From contig PLNZ01000297.1 in assembly GCA_003142915.1 (NCBI GenBank), positions 1 through 10,260 of the forward strand: a stretch of 10,260 nt of DNA, in the 5' to 3' direction. Made by a program: the position numbers and the translations under genes. Of this stretch, positions 1 to 7,484 are shown one piece after another. Source of the stretch: Ignavibacteriales bacterium. Lineage in GTDB: Bacteria > Bacteroidota > Ignavibacteria > Ignavibacteriales > Ignavibacteriaceae. How positions within the stretch are numbered: the stretch's first letter is position 1; the number at the start of each line of letters is the position of its first letter. A model generated the notes under the pieces. That model saw only the letters and a list, made by a program, of their open reading frames with translations. It ran no database searches and had not been told where the DNA came from.

Positions 1-274
1 CGGTCTTGCAATTCCTCATTTTGTTATTGATGCACCGGGCGGAGGCGGAAAAATTCCACTGCTTCCAAATTATGTTATTCATCACGATGAGAATAAAATT
101 ATCCTTCGTAATTATCAAAAAAAGATTTACTCGTACAAAAATTACTATGATAAAAATAATCCTATCAGTAAAAACGGAAAAAATGGTAAGAACGGAAAGA
201 GTCCTAGAACTAAAGTTAAAGAGCTTGAATTTACAAGGATAGAATTACCGGAACTAGAAGAAATAGAAAATTAA
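1..274 (+). CDS. kamA: KamA-family lysine 2,3-aminomutase-like radical SAM protein, C-terminal part (5' end outside window)
   Basis: The reading frame starts at base 2, is open from the window edge and ends with TAA at 272-274, giving about 90 C-terminal residues. It begins with PHFVIDAPGGGGKIP, the KamA-family signature whose lysine (codon 50-52) corresponds to the one that binds pyridoxal phosphate in lysine 2,3-aminomutase. The family is a radical SAM/PLP enzyme that moves the amino group of lysine (or glutamate in relatives) from C2 to C3. The radical SAM CxxxCxxC motif would lie upstream, outside the window. After the conserved NYVI...LRNY stretch comes a polar tail with three KNG triplets (170-196) and an acidic end. 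The tail lacks the closely spaced cysteines that bind zinc in the clostridial enzyme, so the exact substrate is uncertain. A shorter open frame in another phase (6-242) is a shadow of this gene. Confidence 0.85.
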   Translation, partial: GLAIPHFVIDAPGGGGKIPLLPNYVIHHDENKIILRNYQKKIYSYKNYYDKNNPISKNGKNGKNGKSPRTKVKELEFTRIELPELEEIEN

Positions 275-284
275 ATTGGTTATA

Positions 285-318
285 TAAATCGATCCCGAAT
301 ACATTCGGGATCGATTTA
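285..318. terminator. Probable bidirectional terminator between convergent genes
   Basis: This is a perfect inverted repeat with arms at 285-300 and 303-318. In practice it would form a stem of about 15 bp closed by a 4-nt loop, with a GC-rich middle (CGATCCCGAA) and an A/T-rich base. It lies 10 nt after the kamA-like stop codon and 9 nt after the end of the minus-strand thioredoxin-like gene, where a shared terminator is expected. The T-run following the stem is weak on both strands, with T residues mainly inside the base of the stem, so termination strength is uncertain. Confidence 0.75.
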
Positions 319-327
319 AAATGAAAA

Positions 328-858
328 TTAGCCGTTTAATATCTTTAATATATCCTTTTCAGTAGTTTCCTTTGGAGACTCTACTATTCTGCCAATTTCC
401 AAATTATCCCTGTAGAAAATAATAGTTGGGATAAGTTCAATCTTCATACCATCGGTTTCATCTGATATGCCTTTTTTGTTACGCCCTATAGCAAGGATTG
501 AAACCTTATTACCGGGAAATTTTAGATAATCAAGTACCTTAAGGAGTTTTGGAACTACTCTGCGGCTATCACTGCACCAGGTTCCCATTACAATAGTTAT
601 TTTTATATCATCCAGCTTATCTTTGAAACTTAGAGCGGTAGTCGAGTCTATTTCATACATGTCATAAACCGAATTGAACCACCAGGAGAAGCTTGTATCC
701 TGAAAAGCATGCCGGTTACAGTAACCTAAGAGCATTCTTTGGTGATTAGAAGTATCAATTATGATATTATCCCTGGAAACTGAGCAGATATTACCATTCT
801 GCGCAAAAGCAACTGTTCCAAACAAAAAGGAGAATGAAATAAGGACTAAAAATTTCAT
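328..858 (-). CDS. Exported thioredoxin-like protein with a CxxS active site
   Basis: A 176-residue protein. Residues 1-19 look like a Sec signal peptide: one Lys, a hydrophobic core, then Ala-Phe-Ala before Gln20, suggesting cleavage after residue 19 and a periplasmic location. The second half carries the thioredoxin fold marks: a hydrophobic beta strand leading to GTWCSDSRR (Trp94, Cys95, Ser98), and the cis-proline in IPT (Pro144) followed by a strand and a C-terminal helix. The usual second cysteine of CxxC is Ser98, so a simple dithiol oxidoreductase cycle is unlikely unless Cys25 or Cys47 acts as partner. Thiol-disulfide or chaperone-like activity is possible; the substrate is unknown. 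The start lies 2 nt after the nadK stop codon and the gene is last in the minus-strand operon. A GCAGGA stretch at the end of nadK may serve as its ribosome binding site. Confidence 0.8.
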   Translation of the reverse strand: MKFLVLISFSFLFGTVAFAQNGNICSVSRDNIIIDTSNHQRMLLGYCNRHAFQDTSFSWWFNSVYDMYEIDSTTALSFKDKLDDIKITIVMGTWCSDSRRVVPKLLKVLDYLKFPGNKVSILAIGRNKKGISDETDGMKIELIPTIIFYRDNLEIGRIVESPKETTEKDILKILNG

Positions 859-860
859 AT

Positions 861-1757
861 TTAATCCTGCACATTAAGAGAATTTTTTCTCAAATCAATT
901 CCCCATAAAAGTTTTTTCCTTAGCGTTTCATAATAATTAGAAAGAGAAGTATGGACGAGCTTAAGCGGGCGCTCACACTTTTTGATTTTTATTTGCAATG
1001 GTGGTGGAAAAGCAAATACCCGCTGACCATCGCAGTTTACGTGAATTTCTTTATATAAGGAAGTTGCCCTGATTGTAATTTCAGAATTTCCGGGGAGAAC
1101 TATCGGACGTATGTTTAAACTATGCGGTGAAATGGGCGACAAGGTAATTACATCTGCACCGGGACTAACAATTGGTCCGCCCGTTGATATAGAATATCCT
1201 GTTGAGCCTGTTGGTGTAGCAGCGATAATTCCATCGGCAGCAAAAGTTGTAACATATTCACCGTTTACTTCAATGGTAATATCAATCATTTTTGGCCATC
1301 CGCCCTTATCAATAACCATATCGTTAATAGAGTACAATTTTTCAACTTTGTGCCCGCAGCATTCCGTCTCAATAACCATTCTTTTCCCGATTTTGTATTT
1401 TCCTCTTCTGATTGCTTCCATAAAGTCATCTATTTGATTTATATTAGCCTCAGCAAGGAAACCGAGTTTTCCAAGATTTATTCCGAGGACGGGCTTATCA
1501 TATTGGTGGGCTTTATAAGCAGTAGCAAGCATTGTTCCGTCGCCGCCAATAGAAATAATCATATCTGCTTTTTCACAGAGTTTATCATTATTTATAAAAG
1601 TAGATTTATCTATATTTTCTTCCAGTAAATCTCTCTTTTCATATAAGCTATCTCCTAAAAGAAAATCTAATTCTTTTGTCCTTAATTTTTTGATAAGTGC
1701 GGAAACAACTTCAAAGACATTAATTTTATTAATATTTGCAATTATTCCAATAATCAT
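861..1757 (-). CDS. nadK: NAD kinase
   Basis: A 298-residue cytoplasmic enzyme that phosphorylates NAD to NADP using ATP or polyphosphate; its length is typical of bacterial NadK. Family motifs appear in order: GGDGT at residues 71-75; NLGKLGFLAE from residue 94; an Asn-Asp pair at 145-146 in the NAD-binding region; the diagnostic DGIIAATPTGSTGYS at 175-189; HSLNIRPIV at 212-220; and NCDGQ at 241-245. The gene overlaps the upstream glycosyltransferase gene by 4 nt (ATGA, 1754-1757) and ends 2 nt before the thioredoxin-like gene, so translation of the three is probably coupled. The C-terminal tail (LRKKLLWG and beyond) resembles endings common in Bacteroidota-type NadK, as recalled rather than searched. 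It is a housekeeping gene and gives no functional link to the polysaccharide cluster. Confidence 0.96.
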   Translation of the reverse strand: MIIGIIANINKINVFEVVSALIKKLRTKELDFLLGDSLYEKRDLLEENIDKSTFINNDKLCEKADMIISIGGDGTMLATAYKAHQYDKPVLGINLGKLGFLAEANINQIDDFMEAIRRGKYKIGKRMVIETECCGHKVEKLYSINDMVIDKGGWPKMIDITIEVNGEYVTTFAADGIIAATPTGSTGYSISTGGPIVSPGADVITLSPISPHSLNIRPIVLPGNSEITIRATSLYKEIHVNCDGQRVFAFPPPLQIKIKKCERPLKLVHTSLSNYYETLRKKLLWGIDLRKNSLNVQD

Positions 1758-2524
1758 TCTTTTATGTTTATATTATTTTTTAATTCCCATAATTTACAAT
1801 ATTTCACGAAAACATACGCTGACGAGAATATAGCAAGAATAAAGCCCTGAATGCCGTCTAAAAATCCTCTTTTTAAAACATACAATTTAATAAAAAAGAA
1901 AAAAGGACGTATAATAATATCCGTTATTCTAAATTGTTTCCCGTTTTTATTGAGTTCTTCCGCTGCAAGAGTAGTATAATAATTAAATTTTTCAAAGTAA
2001 TGCTTTATGTTCGGGTCGGTAAAATGCTCCAGATCGTTTTTAATTTGACCTATATTACCGTTAGTTATTAATCCTTCATGGACATCTTTTTCGCTGAATT
2101 TTACTTTGCTTTTATTGAACAGCCTTATAATCCTGCCTGGATACCATCCGCTATGCTTTATCCATCTGCCGAGGAAGTTTGCAATCCGGGGTAAAGAATA
2201 TGCATCACATACCGGGTTTGAATTTTTAAAATCATTTAATTCATTAGATAATGCGGTGGTAATAACTTCATCGGCGTCAATCCAAAGGACCCATTGGTTG
2301 GAAGTTAAAGAAATACCAAACTGCTTCGTTTTTGAATAGCCCATCCATTTTACCAATTCATACCTTACTCCCGGAAATGAATTTACTATTTCAATTGTAT
2401 TATCTATTGTACTATCATCAATAATAACTATTATCTCATCTATACAGTTTAATTGGCTTTTAATGCACCCGGAAATGTTCTTTTCTTCGTTTTTTGCCAA
2501 TACTATTGATGATAATTTAATCAT
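1754..2524 (-). CDS. Glycosyltransferase family 2, WaaE/KdtX-like
   Basis: A 256-residue GT-A fold sugar transferase. The N-terminus has SSIVLAKNEEKNI, the nucleotide-sugar-binding start of family 2. IIDDSTIDNT follows at residues 34-43, and WVLWIDADE (78-86) supplies the metal-binding DxD motif. The stretch RIANFLGRWIKHSGWYPG (113-130) followed by RIIRLFN and DVHEG (148-151) is characteristic of the WaaE/KdtX group, which adds glucose or a related sugar to lipopolysaccharide core. A hydrophobic, basic C-terminal part (about 205-245) suggests peripheral contact with the inner membrane. The start is ATG at 2522-2524, preceded closely by GGAG. A longer version from a TTG at 2545 would add seven residues outside the conserved fold and is less likely. 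It is the first gene of the minus-strand operon and overlaps nadK by 4 nt. Donor and acceptor sugars cannot be read from the sequence. Confidence 0.88.
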   Translation of the reverse strand: MIKLSSIVLAKNEEKNISGCIKSQLNCIDEIIVIIDDSTIDNTIEIVNSFPGVRYELVKWMGYSKTKQFGISLTSNQWVLWIDADEVITTALSNELNDFKNSNPVCDAYSLPRIANFLGRWIKHSGWYPGRIIRLFNKSKVKFSEKDVHEGLITNGNIGQIKNDLEHFTDPNIKHYFEKFNYYTTLAAEELNKNGKQFRITDIIIRPFFFFIKLYVLKRGFLDGIQGFILAIFSSAYVFVKYCKLWELKNNINIKE

Positions 2525-2581
2525 TTTCTCCAAGGAGTTTAACAATATTAAAAAAGTAACTGCTAATTAAGAAATATCAAT

Positions 2582-2610
2582 ACGATAAATAAAAATATGA
2601 ATTAAAACAA
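2582..2610 (-). promoter_or_regulatory. Weak sigma-70-like promoter candidate for the minus-strand operon
   Basis: On the minus strand TTGTTT (2605-2610) and TATCGT (2582-2587) are spaced by 17 nt. Both boxes match the housekeeping consensus only partly (3/6 and 4/6). The position would give a leader of about 50 nt before the glycosyltransferase ATG at 2524. In such AT-rich DNA chance matches are common. Confidence 0.2.
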
Positions 2611-2674
2611 CCAGTTTAAATTACTGATAATCGGGCAATATTAAAGTGTAAATTCATTTAAATATTTTCTATAT

Positions 2675-2702
2675 TTGATCAAAAATTTAAAATAATTATA
2701 CT
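2675..2702 (+). promoter_or_regulatory. Sigma-70-like promoter candidate for the polysaccharide cluster
   Basis: TTGATC (2675-2680) and TATACT (2697-2702) are separated by 16 nt, matching the -35 and -10 consensus at 4/6 and 5/6. The resulting leader before the flippase start at 2857 would be about 150 nt, which is long. The -35 box lies inside the palindrome TTTGATCAAA, so a bound regulator could block it. The evidence is only positional and by consensus. Confidence 0.3.
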
Positions 2703-2856
2703 TTTCGACGAAATTAAAACACTTGATAAAAAAAGCGGAAAGAAATTTTAGAGTGTTTTCCATTCAAAATTTTAATTTAAACGATAACTTCTTCCTTAAC
2801 GATATATATTTTCTTAAACAGGACAAATTATTTACAAATAGAGTCTAATATAACCT

Positions 2857-4185
2857 ATGAACTGGCTTCCAAACATTTACCTGTTAATTCGATCAAAAAT
2901 TAATTTTGGCTCAATTTATGAATTGAGCTGGGTACTTGTAGGGCAGGTATTCAATGTTATCCTGAGCTTTATTATAGTGAAAATATTGTCCCGGATGGGT
3001 GCGAAAGAATATGGTATATATGCACTGGTAATTACGATTGCCGTATTTGTTGGTATGGTTTTTCACGGTCCATTATCTCAGGGCTTTGTCCGGTTTTATT
3101 ATCATTATTTAGAAAGGTCCTTAGCAAATATATTTTCTAATTTAATCCACAAAGTACTTGTAATAGCGAGTATTACACTTTTAATAGTCACTTTCTTTAT
3201 TATTATAATAGCATTATTTATTAATTTGTCAATGCCGATGGCTTTTTTTTTAGTTTCAGGTCTGTATGTTATAGCATCAAAACTAACGGAGTTTTTTAAT
3301 TCCGTACTAAATTTAATCAGGAAGAGAAAAGAAAATTCACTTCTTCAAGGGGCAGAAAAAGCTTTAACAATTTTGCTGTTCCTTATTCTTTTATATTATA
3401 AAAAACTATCACCTGATTATGTACTTCTTATTCTTTCCTTTACTGCTTTTTCTTTTTCCGTCATAAAGTATAGTGTGTTTAAGAAGTGCCTTCCAAATGA
3501 AACAAAGCCAAACGATGATATAAAAAAGAGTTTAATTCCGGAAATGCGTTCAAAGTTACTTTTGTATATTTCACCCTTTTTATTTTGGGGGATTAGCACC
3601 TGGCTTCAATTGAATGGGGAAAAATGGATAATCAACGGATACCTTTCAACGGCAGATGTAGGTATATATGCTATAATGATGTCACTTGTTAATGCTTTAA
3701 TAATTGTTCCCAATCTAATTATATCGGATTTTGCCTCTCCAATTATTTTTCAGCAATATGCTAACATGAGTAAAAAAGACAATATAGAAACCGGGTATCA
3801 ATATATAAAGCTAAATATAATAATAATATTTTCACTGGTATTATTTTCTACCGTATTTACTTATTTCCTGGGTAAGGAATTAATTATTTTTATTAGCGGG
3901 AAGGAATTTGCCGTATACTGGTATCTTTTGCCTTTTCTTTGTTTTGGAGCGGGTTTATTCTATACCGGTGAAGCGCAAACAGTATTGGGGAAAGCACTTA
4001 ATAATCCTAAAAAATATTTAGCTCCTAAAGTTTCCATAGGCATTCTATCTGTTATTTCAAATTTTTTCTTTATTAAGTACTTCGGAATAAATGGCGTTGC
4101 AATTACAATCATTTTTATTGGCGTTATTTATGTTGTATATATTTCTTATGTTAACAGAGGTATTAAACGAATTCTACTATCATAA
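2857..4185 (+). CDS. Polysaccharide flippase of the MOP superfamily (Wzx/PST type)
   Basis: A 442-residue integral inner-membrane protein with about 12 hydrophobic segments spread along its length, for example near residues 22-45, 50-72, 92-118, 125-145, 165-185 and 415-435. The N-terminal pattern (ELSWVLVGQVFNVILSF, then LSRMGAKEYGIYAL) is typical of oligosaccharide flippases, which move undecaprenyl-diphosphate-linked sugar units from the cytoplasmic to the periplasmic face. Its length matches the family. It is the first gene of the plus-strand cluster and is followed after 4 nt by a glycosyltransferase gene, with a priming transferase further down; this supports a Wzx role over another MOP function. 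No clear Shine-Dalgarno precedes the ATG at 2857. Sequence alone does not reveal which glycan is moved. Confidence 0.88.
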   Translation: MNWLPNIYLLIRSKINFGSIYELSWVLVGQVFNVILSFIIVKILSRMGAKEYGIYALVITIAVFVGMVFHGPLSQGFVRFYYHYLERSLANIFSNLIHKVLVIASITLLIVTFFIIIIALFINLSMPMAFFLVSGLYVIASKLTEFFNSVLNLIRKRKENSLLQGAEKALTILLFLILLYYKKLSPDYVLLILSFTAFSFSVIKYSVFKKCLPNETKPNDDIKKSLIPEMRSKLLLYISPFLFWGISTWLQLNGEKWIINGYLSTADVGIYAIMMSLVNALIIVPNLIISDFASPIIFQQYANMSKKDNIETGYQYIKLNIIIIFSLVLFSTVFTYFLGKELIIFISGKEFAVYWYLLPFLCFGAGLFYTGEAQTVLGKALNNPKKYLAPKVSIGILSVISNFFFIKYFGINGVAITIIFIGVIYVVYISYVNRGIKRILLS

Positions 4186-4189
4186 TCTT

Positions 4190-5023
4190 ATGGAAAATAA
4201 TCAACCGCTTGTTTCTGTAGTAATTTCCACATATAATATTGAAAAATATATTGAATCAACCTTGCTGTCGGTTATTAATCAAACTTATCAAAATTTAGAA
4301 ATTTTGATTATTGATGACTCATCAACCGATAGTACTCTGAAAATCATAGAGCGTTTGGCTGCTTCAGATGACAGGATTAAATATATTAAGATTAACCATA
4401 CCGGCGAGCCTGCCATTCCAAGAAATATCGGTATAAGGGAAGCTGCGGGAGAATTTATTGCCTTCCTCGATCATGATGATATATGGGTTAAAAATAAATT
4501 AGAACAGCAGATTAAATATTTTAAAAAATTTCCCGACGCGGTCTTTATTTATTCTGCCAGCGTTTCATTTGGAGATGTAAATATTTTTTCTCCTCTATAT
4601 GAAGTTTTACCTTTGATTTTTAGAGCTGCGAAATCAAAAGATGATCTTATAAAGATTGGGAATACTATTACATGCTCTTCAGTAATTGTTAAAGCAAAAT
4701 ATTTAAAAATGACAGGTGGATTTGATGAAGATCCAAAGTTAAGAGGAATTGATGATTATGACTTATGGATAAGGCTAAGCGAACAAGGAAATTTTTATTT
4801 TGTCCCGCGTATTCATGTTAAATATAGAATTCACAGCTTTCAGGCTTCAGGCAGCTGGGAAAAAAGGAATACACGGCTTAAAAATCTTGCTGCAAAACGG
4901 AGCTTAAATTTACCTATGTATAAAATGCACAGACATAAACCCATCTTAAAGTTTGTGAGAAGTCTCCTGCATTATGCTAATTATGTCTTATATAATATTT
5001 TAACAATCAAGAAGCAAATATAG
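4190..5023 (+). CDS. Glycosyltransferase family 2
   Basis: A 277-residue cytoplasmic or membrane-associated sugar transferase with a GT-A fold. It opens with PLVSVVISTYNIEKYI, the nucleotide-sugar-binding start of the family. IIDDSSTDST follows at 40-49, and AFLDHDDIW (91-99) contains the metal-binding acidic motif (Asp94, Asp96). GIDDYDLWIRL (187-196) carries the candidate catalytic acid/base aspartate. The start chosen is ATG at 4190, 4 nt after the flippase stop and directly before the conserved core. The frame stays open upstream to 4091, but that would overlap the flippase and add an unrelated N-terminus. It probably adds one sugar to the lipid-linked repeat unit; donor and linkage are unknown. 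A degraded relative of the same family follows immediately. Confidence 0.9.
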   Translation: MENNQPLVSVVISTYNIEKYIESTLLSVINQTYQNLEILIIDDSSTDSTLKIIERLAASDDRIKYIKINHTGEPAIPRNIGIREAAGEFIAFLDHDDIWVKNKLEQQIKYFKKFPDAVFIYSASVSFGDVNIFSPLYEVLPLIFRAAKSKDDLIKIGNTITCSSVIVKAKYLKMTGGFDEDPKLRGIDDYDLWIRLSEQGNFYFVPRIHVKYRIHSFQASGSWEKRNTRLKNLAAKRSLNLPMYKMHRHKPILKFVRSLLHYANYVLYNILTIKKQI

Positions 5024-5029
5024 CTTAAA

Positions 5030-5149
5030 ATGATTGTACCGGTAAAAAATAAAATATACAAGTTCTTCAATCTGTTATAGTTCATTCGTATAATATATAA
5101 AGATAATAAAATTGATGATTTTTCAACGGATAATACGGCAAGGGAAATT
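5030..5149 (+). pseudogene. Remnant of a family 2 glycosyltransferase gene (N-terminal part only)
   Basis: Six nucleotides after the previous gene an ATG (5030) begins MIVPVKNK, which resembles the IVPVYN start of family 2 glycosyltransferases. A different phase then reads LQSVIVHSYNI (5065-5097), like the LxSVxxQTYxN helix of the family. Finally, in the first phase again, KIDDFSTDNTAREI (5108-5149) matches the IDDxSTDxTxxI motif seen in the intact neighbour. The three pieces are in the right order and roughly the right spacing, but are interrupted by a TAG at 5078-5080 and by phase changes. The catalytic DxD part and the rest of the usual 200 or more residues are absent. The nucleotide sequence is not a close copy of the neighbour, so this looks like an old decayed gene rather than a recent duplication. 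Confidence 0.55.
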
Positions 5150-5213
5150 TTATTGCTTGTTTTACGTCCTTGCAGAAATATTATCTCTATTTGAACGTTA
5201 ATAATTTCCCGGG

Positions 5214-6350
5214 ATGAATAACGGTAATAAAAAAATAATCGTTTTAATGATAACAGTTCGCGCCGATTTTGGAGGCGGTCCTGAACAAATATATAAATTG
5301 CTGAAGGAATTGCATGAGCAAATTGATTTTTATGTTGCTTGCCCTAATGAATATCCTTACTGGCAGAGATACTCGGATTTAATTGATGAAAGTAAGTTGA
5401 TAGAAATTCCTCACAGGAAATTTAAATTGTTTTCTCTTTTTAATTTAATAAGATTTATCAGGAAAAATAAAATTGATTTAATACACTCTCACGGCAAAGG
5501 AGCCGGTGTTTACGGCAGGTTAGCAGCCGCATTATCGTTAGTTCAGTGCATACATACTTTCCATGGTATTCATACCGGTAATTACAACAGTTTAGAAAAA
5601 TATTTATATATCTCTTTTGAAAGATTCCTTGCATTGTTCACAAAAAAAATTATTGCCGTTTCTAAAAGTGAATATATTCTTATTAGAGAATATAAGATAT
5701 CTCCTCCAGGAAAAATTTCAATTATTGAAAATGCTGTTGAGATGCCCTCAAGTATTGTAACTTATAGCAGTTCAAAATTAAGCAGGAAAAAGGTCATATC
5801 AATTTCGCGCTTCGATTACGCAAAAAATACGGGGTTATTAATAGGCGTAATGGAGGAATTAAAAAAAAGAAACAGAATAAATGAGTTTGAATTTATTCTT
5901 TTGGGAAGCGGTCCTGAAGAAGAAAAGATTAAATCATTAGTTAAATCAAAGCAATTGGAAAATTTTGTTACTTTTATTGGATTTACTTCAAATGTTGGAG
6001 ATTATTTAATAAAATCATTTTGTTATATTTCTACATCACGCTGGGAAGGAATGCCGCTTAGTGTGCTGGAAGCAATGTCTTACGGAATACCCGTAATTGC
6101 AACCGATGTAAACGGTAATAAAGACTTAATCGAATCTGGGATGACAGGTTATTTATATGATATAAATTTCCCGGCACAGGCAGCCGAATATTTGATAAGG
6201 CTGGATGAAGATATGGAACTATGGAAAAACATATCTAATGCTGCCAGGTTAAAGGTAGAAAGATATTTTACTGTTGCTCAAATGGCTGAAAATACAAAAT
6301 ATCTCTATTTTGAAATTCATGCGCAGGAAGGAAAAGGAAGTTTAAATTGA
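5214..6350 (+). CDS. Glycosyltransferase family 4 (GT-B fold)
   Basis: A 378-residue retaining-type sugar transferase, expected on the cytoplasmic side of the inner membrane. The N-terminal acceptor domain has the glycine-rich FGGGPEQI (19-26), the IDLIHSHGKGAGVYG stretch (87-101) and HTFHGIH (114-120). The C-terminal donor domain starts near ISISRFDYAKN (195-205), with LLGSGPEEEKI (229-239) and an EX7E motif in WEGMPLSVLEAMSYG (Glu278 and Glu286) that contacts the nucleotide sugar. Length is normal for the family. The start at 5214 follows a CCCGGG and no good Shine-Dalgarno; a later ATG at residue 12 would cut into the first beta strand. A weak promoter-like pair, TTGTTT (5157-5162) and TATTAT (5179-5184), lies just upstream. 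The stop overlaps the next gene by 4 nt, so the two are probably co-translated. The sugar is unknown. Confidence 0.9.
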   Translation: MNNGNKKIIVLMITVRADFGGGPEQIYKLLKELHEQIDFYVACPNEYPYWQRYSDLIDESKLIEIPHRKFKLFSLFNLIRFIRKNKIDLIHSHGKGAGVYGRLAAALSLVQCIHTFHGIHTGNYNSLEKYLYISFERFLALFTKKIIAVSKSEYILIREYKISPPGKISIIENAVEMPSSIVTYSSSKLSRKKVISISRFDYAKNTGLLIGVMEELKKRNRINEFEFILLGSGPEEEKIKSLVKSKQLENFVTFIGFTSNVGDYLIKSFCYISTSRWEGMPLSVLEAMSYGIPVIATDVNGNKDLIESGMTGYLYDINFPAQAAEYLIRLDEDMELWKNISNAARLKVERYFTVAQMAENTKYLYFEIHAQEGKGSLN

Positions 6351-7465
6351 AAATTGCAATTGTACATGATTGGCTTGTCGTTTATGCCGGTTCAGAAAGA
6401 TGCGTTGAATCTTTTACAAATATCTGGCCGGACGCTGATGTTTATACCCTGGTCAATTTTTTAACTCCGGAAGAACAAAGGATAATTGTAAAAGATAAAG
6501 TACCGGTAACATCATTTCTTCAAAATTGGCGTTCTGTCAGAAAAAACCACAGGAAATTTTTAATGTTGTTTCCCTATGCAATTGAGCAATTTGATTTAAC
6601 AAAATATGATTTAATAATTTCAAGCTCTCATGCAGTTGCCAAAGGGGTTCTGACAAATTCGAATCAACTGCATATAAATTATTGTCATACACCTATAAGA
6701 TATGCCTGGGATTTAACACATCAGTACTTAAATGAAAGCGGTTTATCGGCAGGAATAAAAGGCACGATAGCGAAATCGATTCTGCATTATATAAGAATGT
6801 GGGATGTCAGCGCTTCCAATAGAGTTGATTATTTTGTGGCGAATTCAAATTATATTGCAGGCAGGATAAAGAAAATTTATAGACGCGAAGCCGAGGTCAT
6901 TTATCCGCCAGTTGATACAAAATATTTCCCTTTACAAACACAAAAAGAAAATTTTTATTTAGCGGCTTCCCGTTTTGTTCCTTATAAAAGAATTGATTTG
7001 ATAGTGGAAGCATTTTCAAAGATGCCGGATAAACGGCTGATAATTATCGGTGAGGGGCCGGATGAAGACAAAATCAAATCCAAAGCTTCCGTAAATATTG
7101 AATTTCTTGGTTATCAATCACGTGAAAAGCTAAGAGAATTTATGCAAAAAGCTAAAGCATTTATATTTGCTGCAGATGAAGACTTTGGAATAATGATAAT
7201 TGAGGCTCTGGCGTGCGGTACTCCGGTCATCGCTTTAAATAAAGGCGGAGGCCGAGAGACTATCATTGATAATAAAACGGGTATACATTTTAATGAACAA
7301 AGCGCCTATTCTATTAAAGAGGCAGTAGAAAAATTCGAAAAATGCCGGGATAATTTTAATCCCGAATTATTAAATGAATATGCAAAACAGTTCGATAGAA
7401 AAGTATTCGAAGAAAAGATTAAATCTTTTGTAAATGCAAAATGTAATGAATTCTTTAATAAATAA
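6347..7465 (+). CDS. Glycosyltransferase family 4, WbaZ-like mannosyltransferase group
   Basis: A 372-residue GT-B sugar transferase. The start is a TTG at 6347-6349 overlapping the previous stop codon (TTGA). It is supported by AAGGAAG about 7 nt upstream and by the conserved beginning MKIAIVHDWL, which would be lost from any later start. Family marks are YDLIISSSHAVAKG (87-100), the signature CHTPIRYAWD (113-122), VIYPPVDTKYF (184-194), and the donor-site EX7E in DEDFGIMIIEALACGTP (Glu278, Glu286). Proteins with this N-terminus and CHTPxRYAWD include mannosyltransferases of O-antigen clusters such as WbaZ. That suggests, but does not prove, GDP-mannose as donor. It should act after the priming enzyme encoded 19 nt downstream. 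Confidence 0.9.
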   Translation: MKIAIVHDWLVVYAGSERCVESFTNIWPDADVYTLVNFLTPEEQRIIVKDKVPVTSFLQNWRSVRKNHRKFLMLFPYAIEQFDLTKYDLIISSSHAVAKGVLTNSNQLHINYCHTPIRYAWDLTHQYLNESGLSAGIKGTIAKSILHYIRMWDVSASNRVDYFVANSNYIAGRIKKIYRREAEVIYPPVDTKYFPLQTQKENFYLAASRFVPYKRIDLIVEAFSKMPDKRLIIIGEGPDEDKIKSKASVNIEFLGYQSREKLREFMQKAKAFIFAADEDFGIMIIEALACGTPVIALNKGGGRETIIDNKTGIHFNEQSAYSIKEAVEKFEKCRDNFNPELLNEYAKQFDRKVFEEKIKSFVNAKCNEFFNK

Positions 7466-7484
7466 TATATTGCTTTAATTCTTA

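Larger units (their letters stand above)
2525..2856. other. Divergent AT-rich intergenic region, probable promoter region
   Basis: These 332 bases separate the minus-strand operon from the plus-strand polysaccharide cluster. All frames are dense with stop codons and no protein remnant could be recognised. It must hold the promoters of both transcription units unless the cluster is read from elsewhere. Visible elements are a 10-bp palindrome TTTGATCAAA (2674-2683), one promoter-like pair in each direction (listed separately) and several A/T runs. No RNA gene, riboswitch or mobile-element end was recognised. Confidence 0.6.

Noticed and set aside
6..242. 78-codon open frame on the plus strand
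   Set aside because: It is in a different phase from the KamA-like frame (phase starting at base 2), which carries the recognisable PLP motif and runs to 274. The translated product is low-complexity and unlike any family.
1111..1628. Two plus-strand open frames inside nadK
   Set aside because: They lie antisense to a gene with a full set of NAD kinase motifs and have no recognisable features of their own.
5138..5174. GCAAGG ... CCTTGC inverted repeat upstream of the 5214 gene
   Set aside because: The arms are only 6 bp with a loop of about 25 nt and no T-run, too weak to call a terminator or regulatory hairpin.
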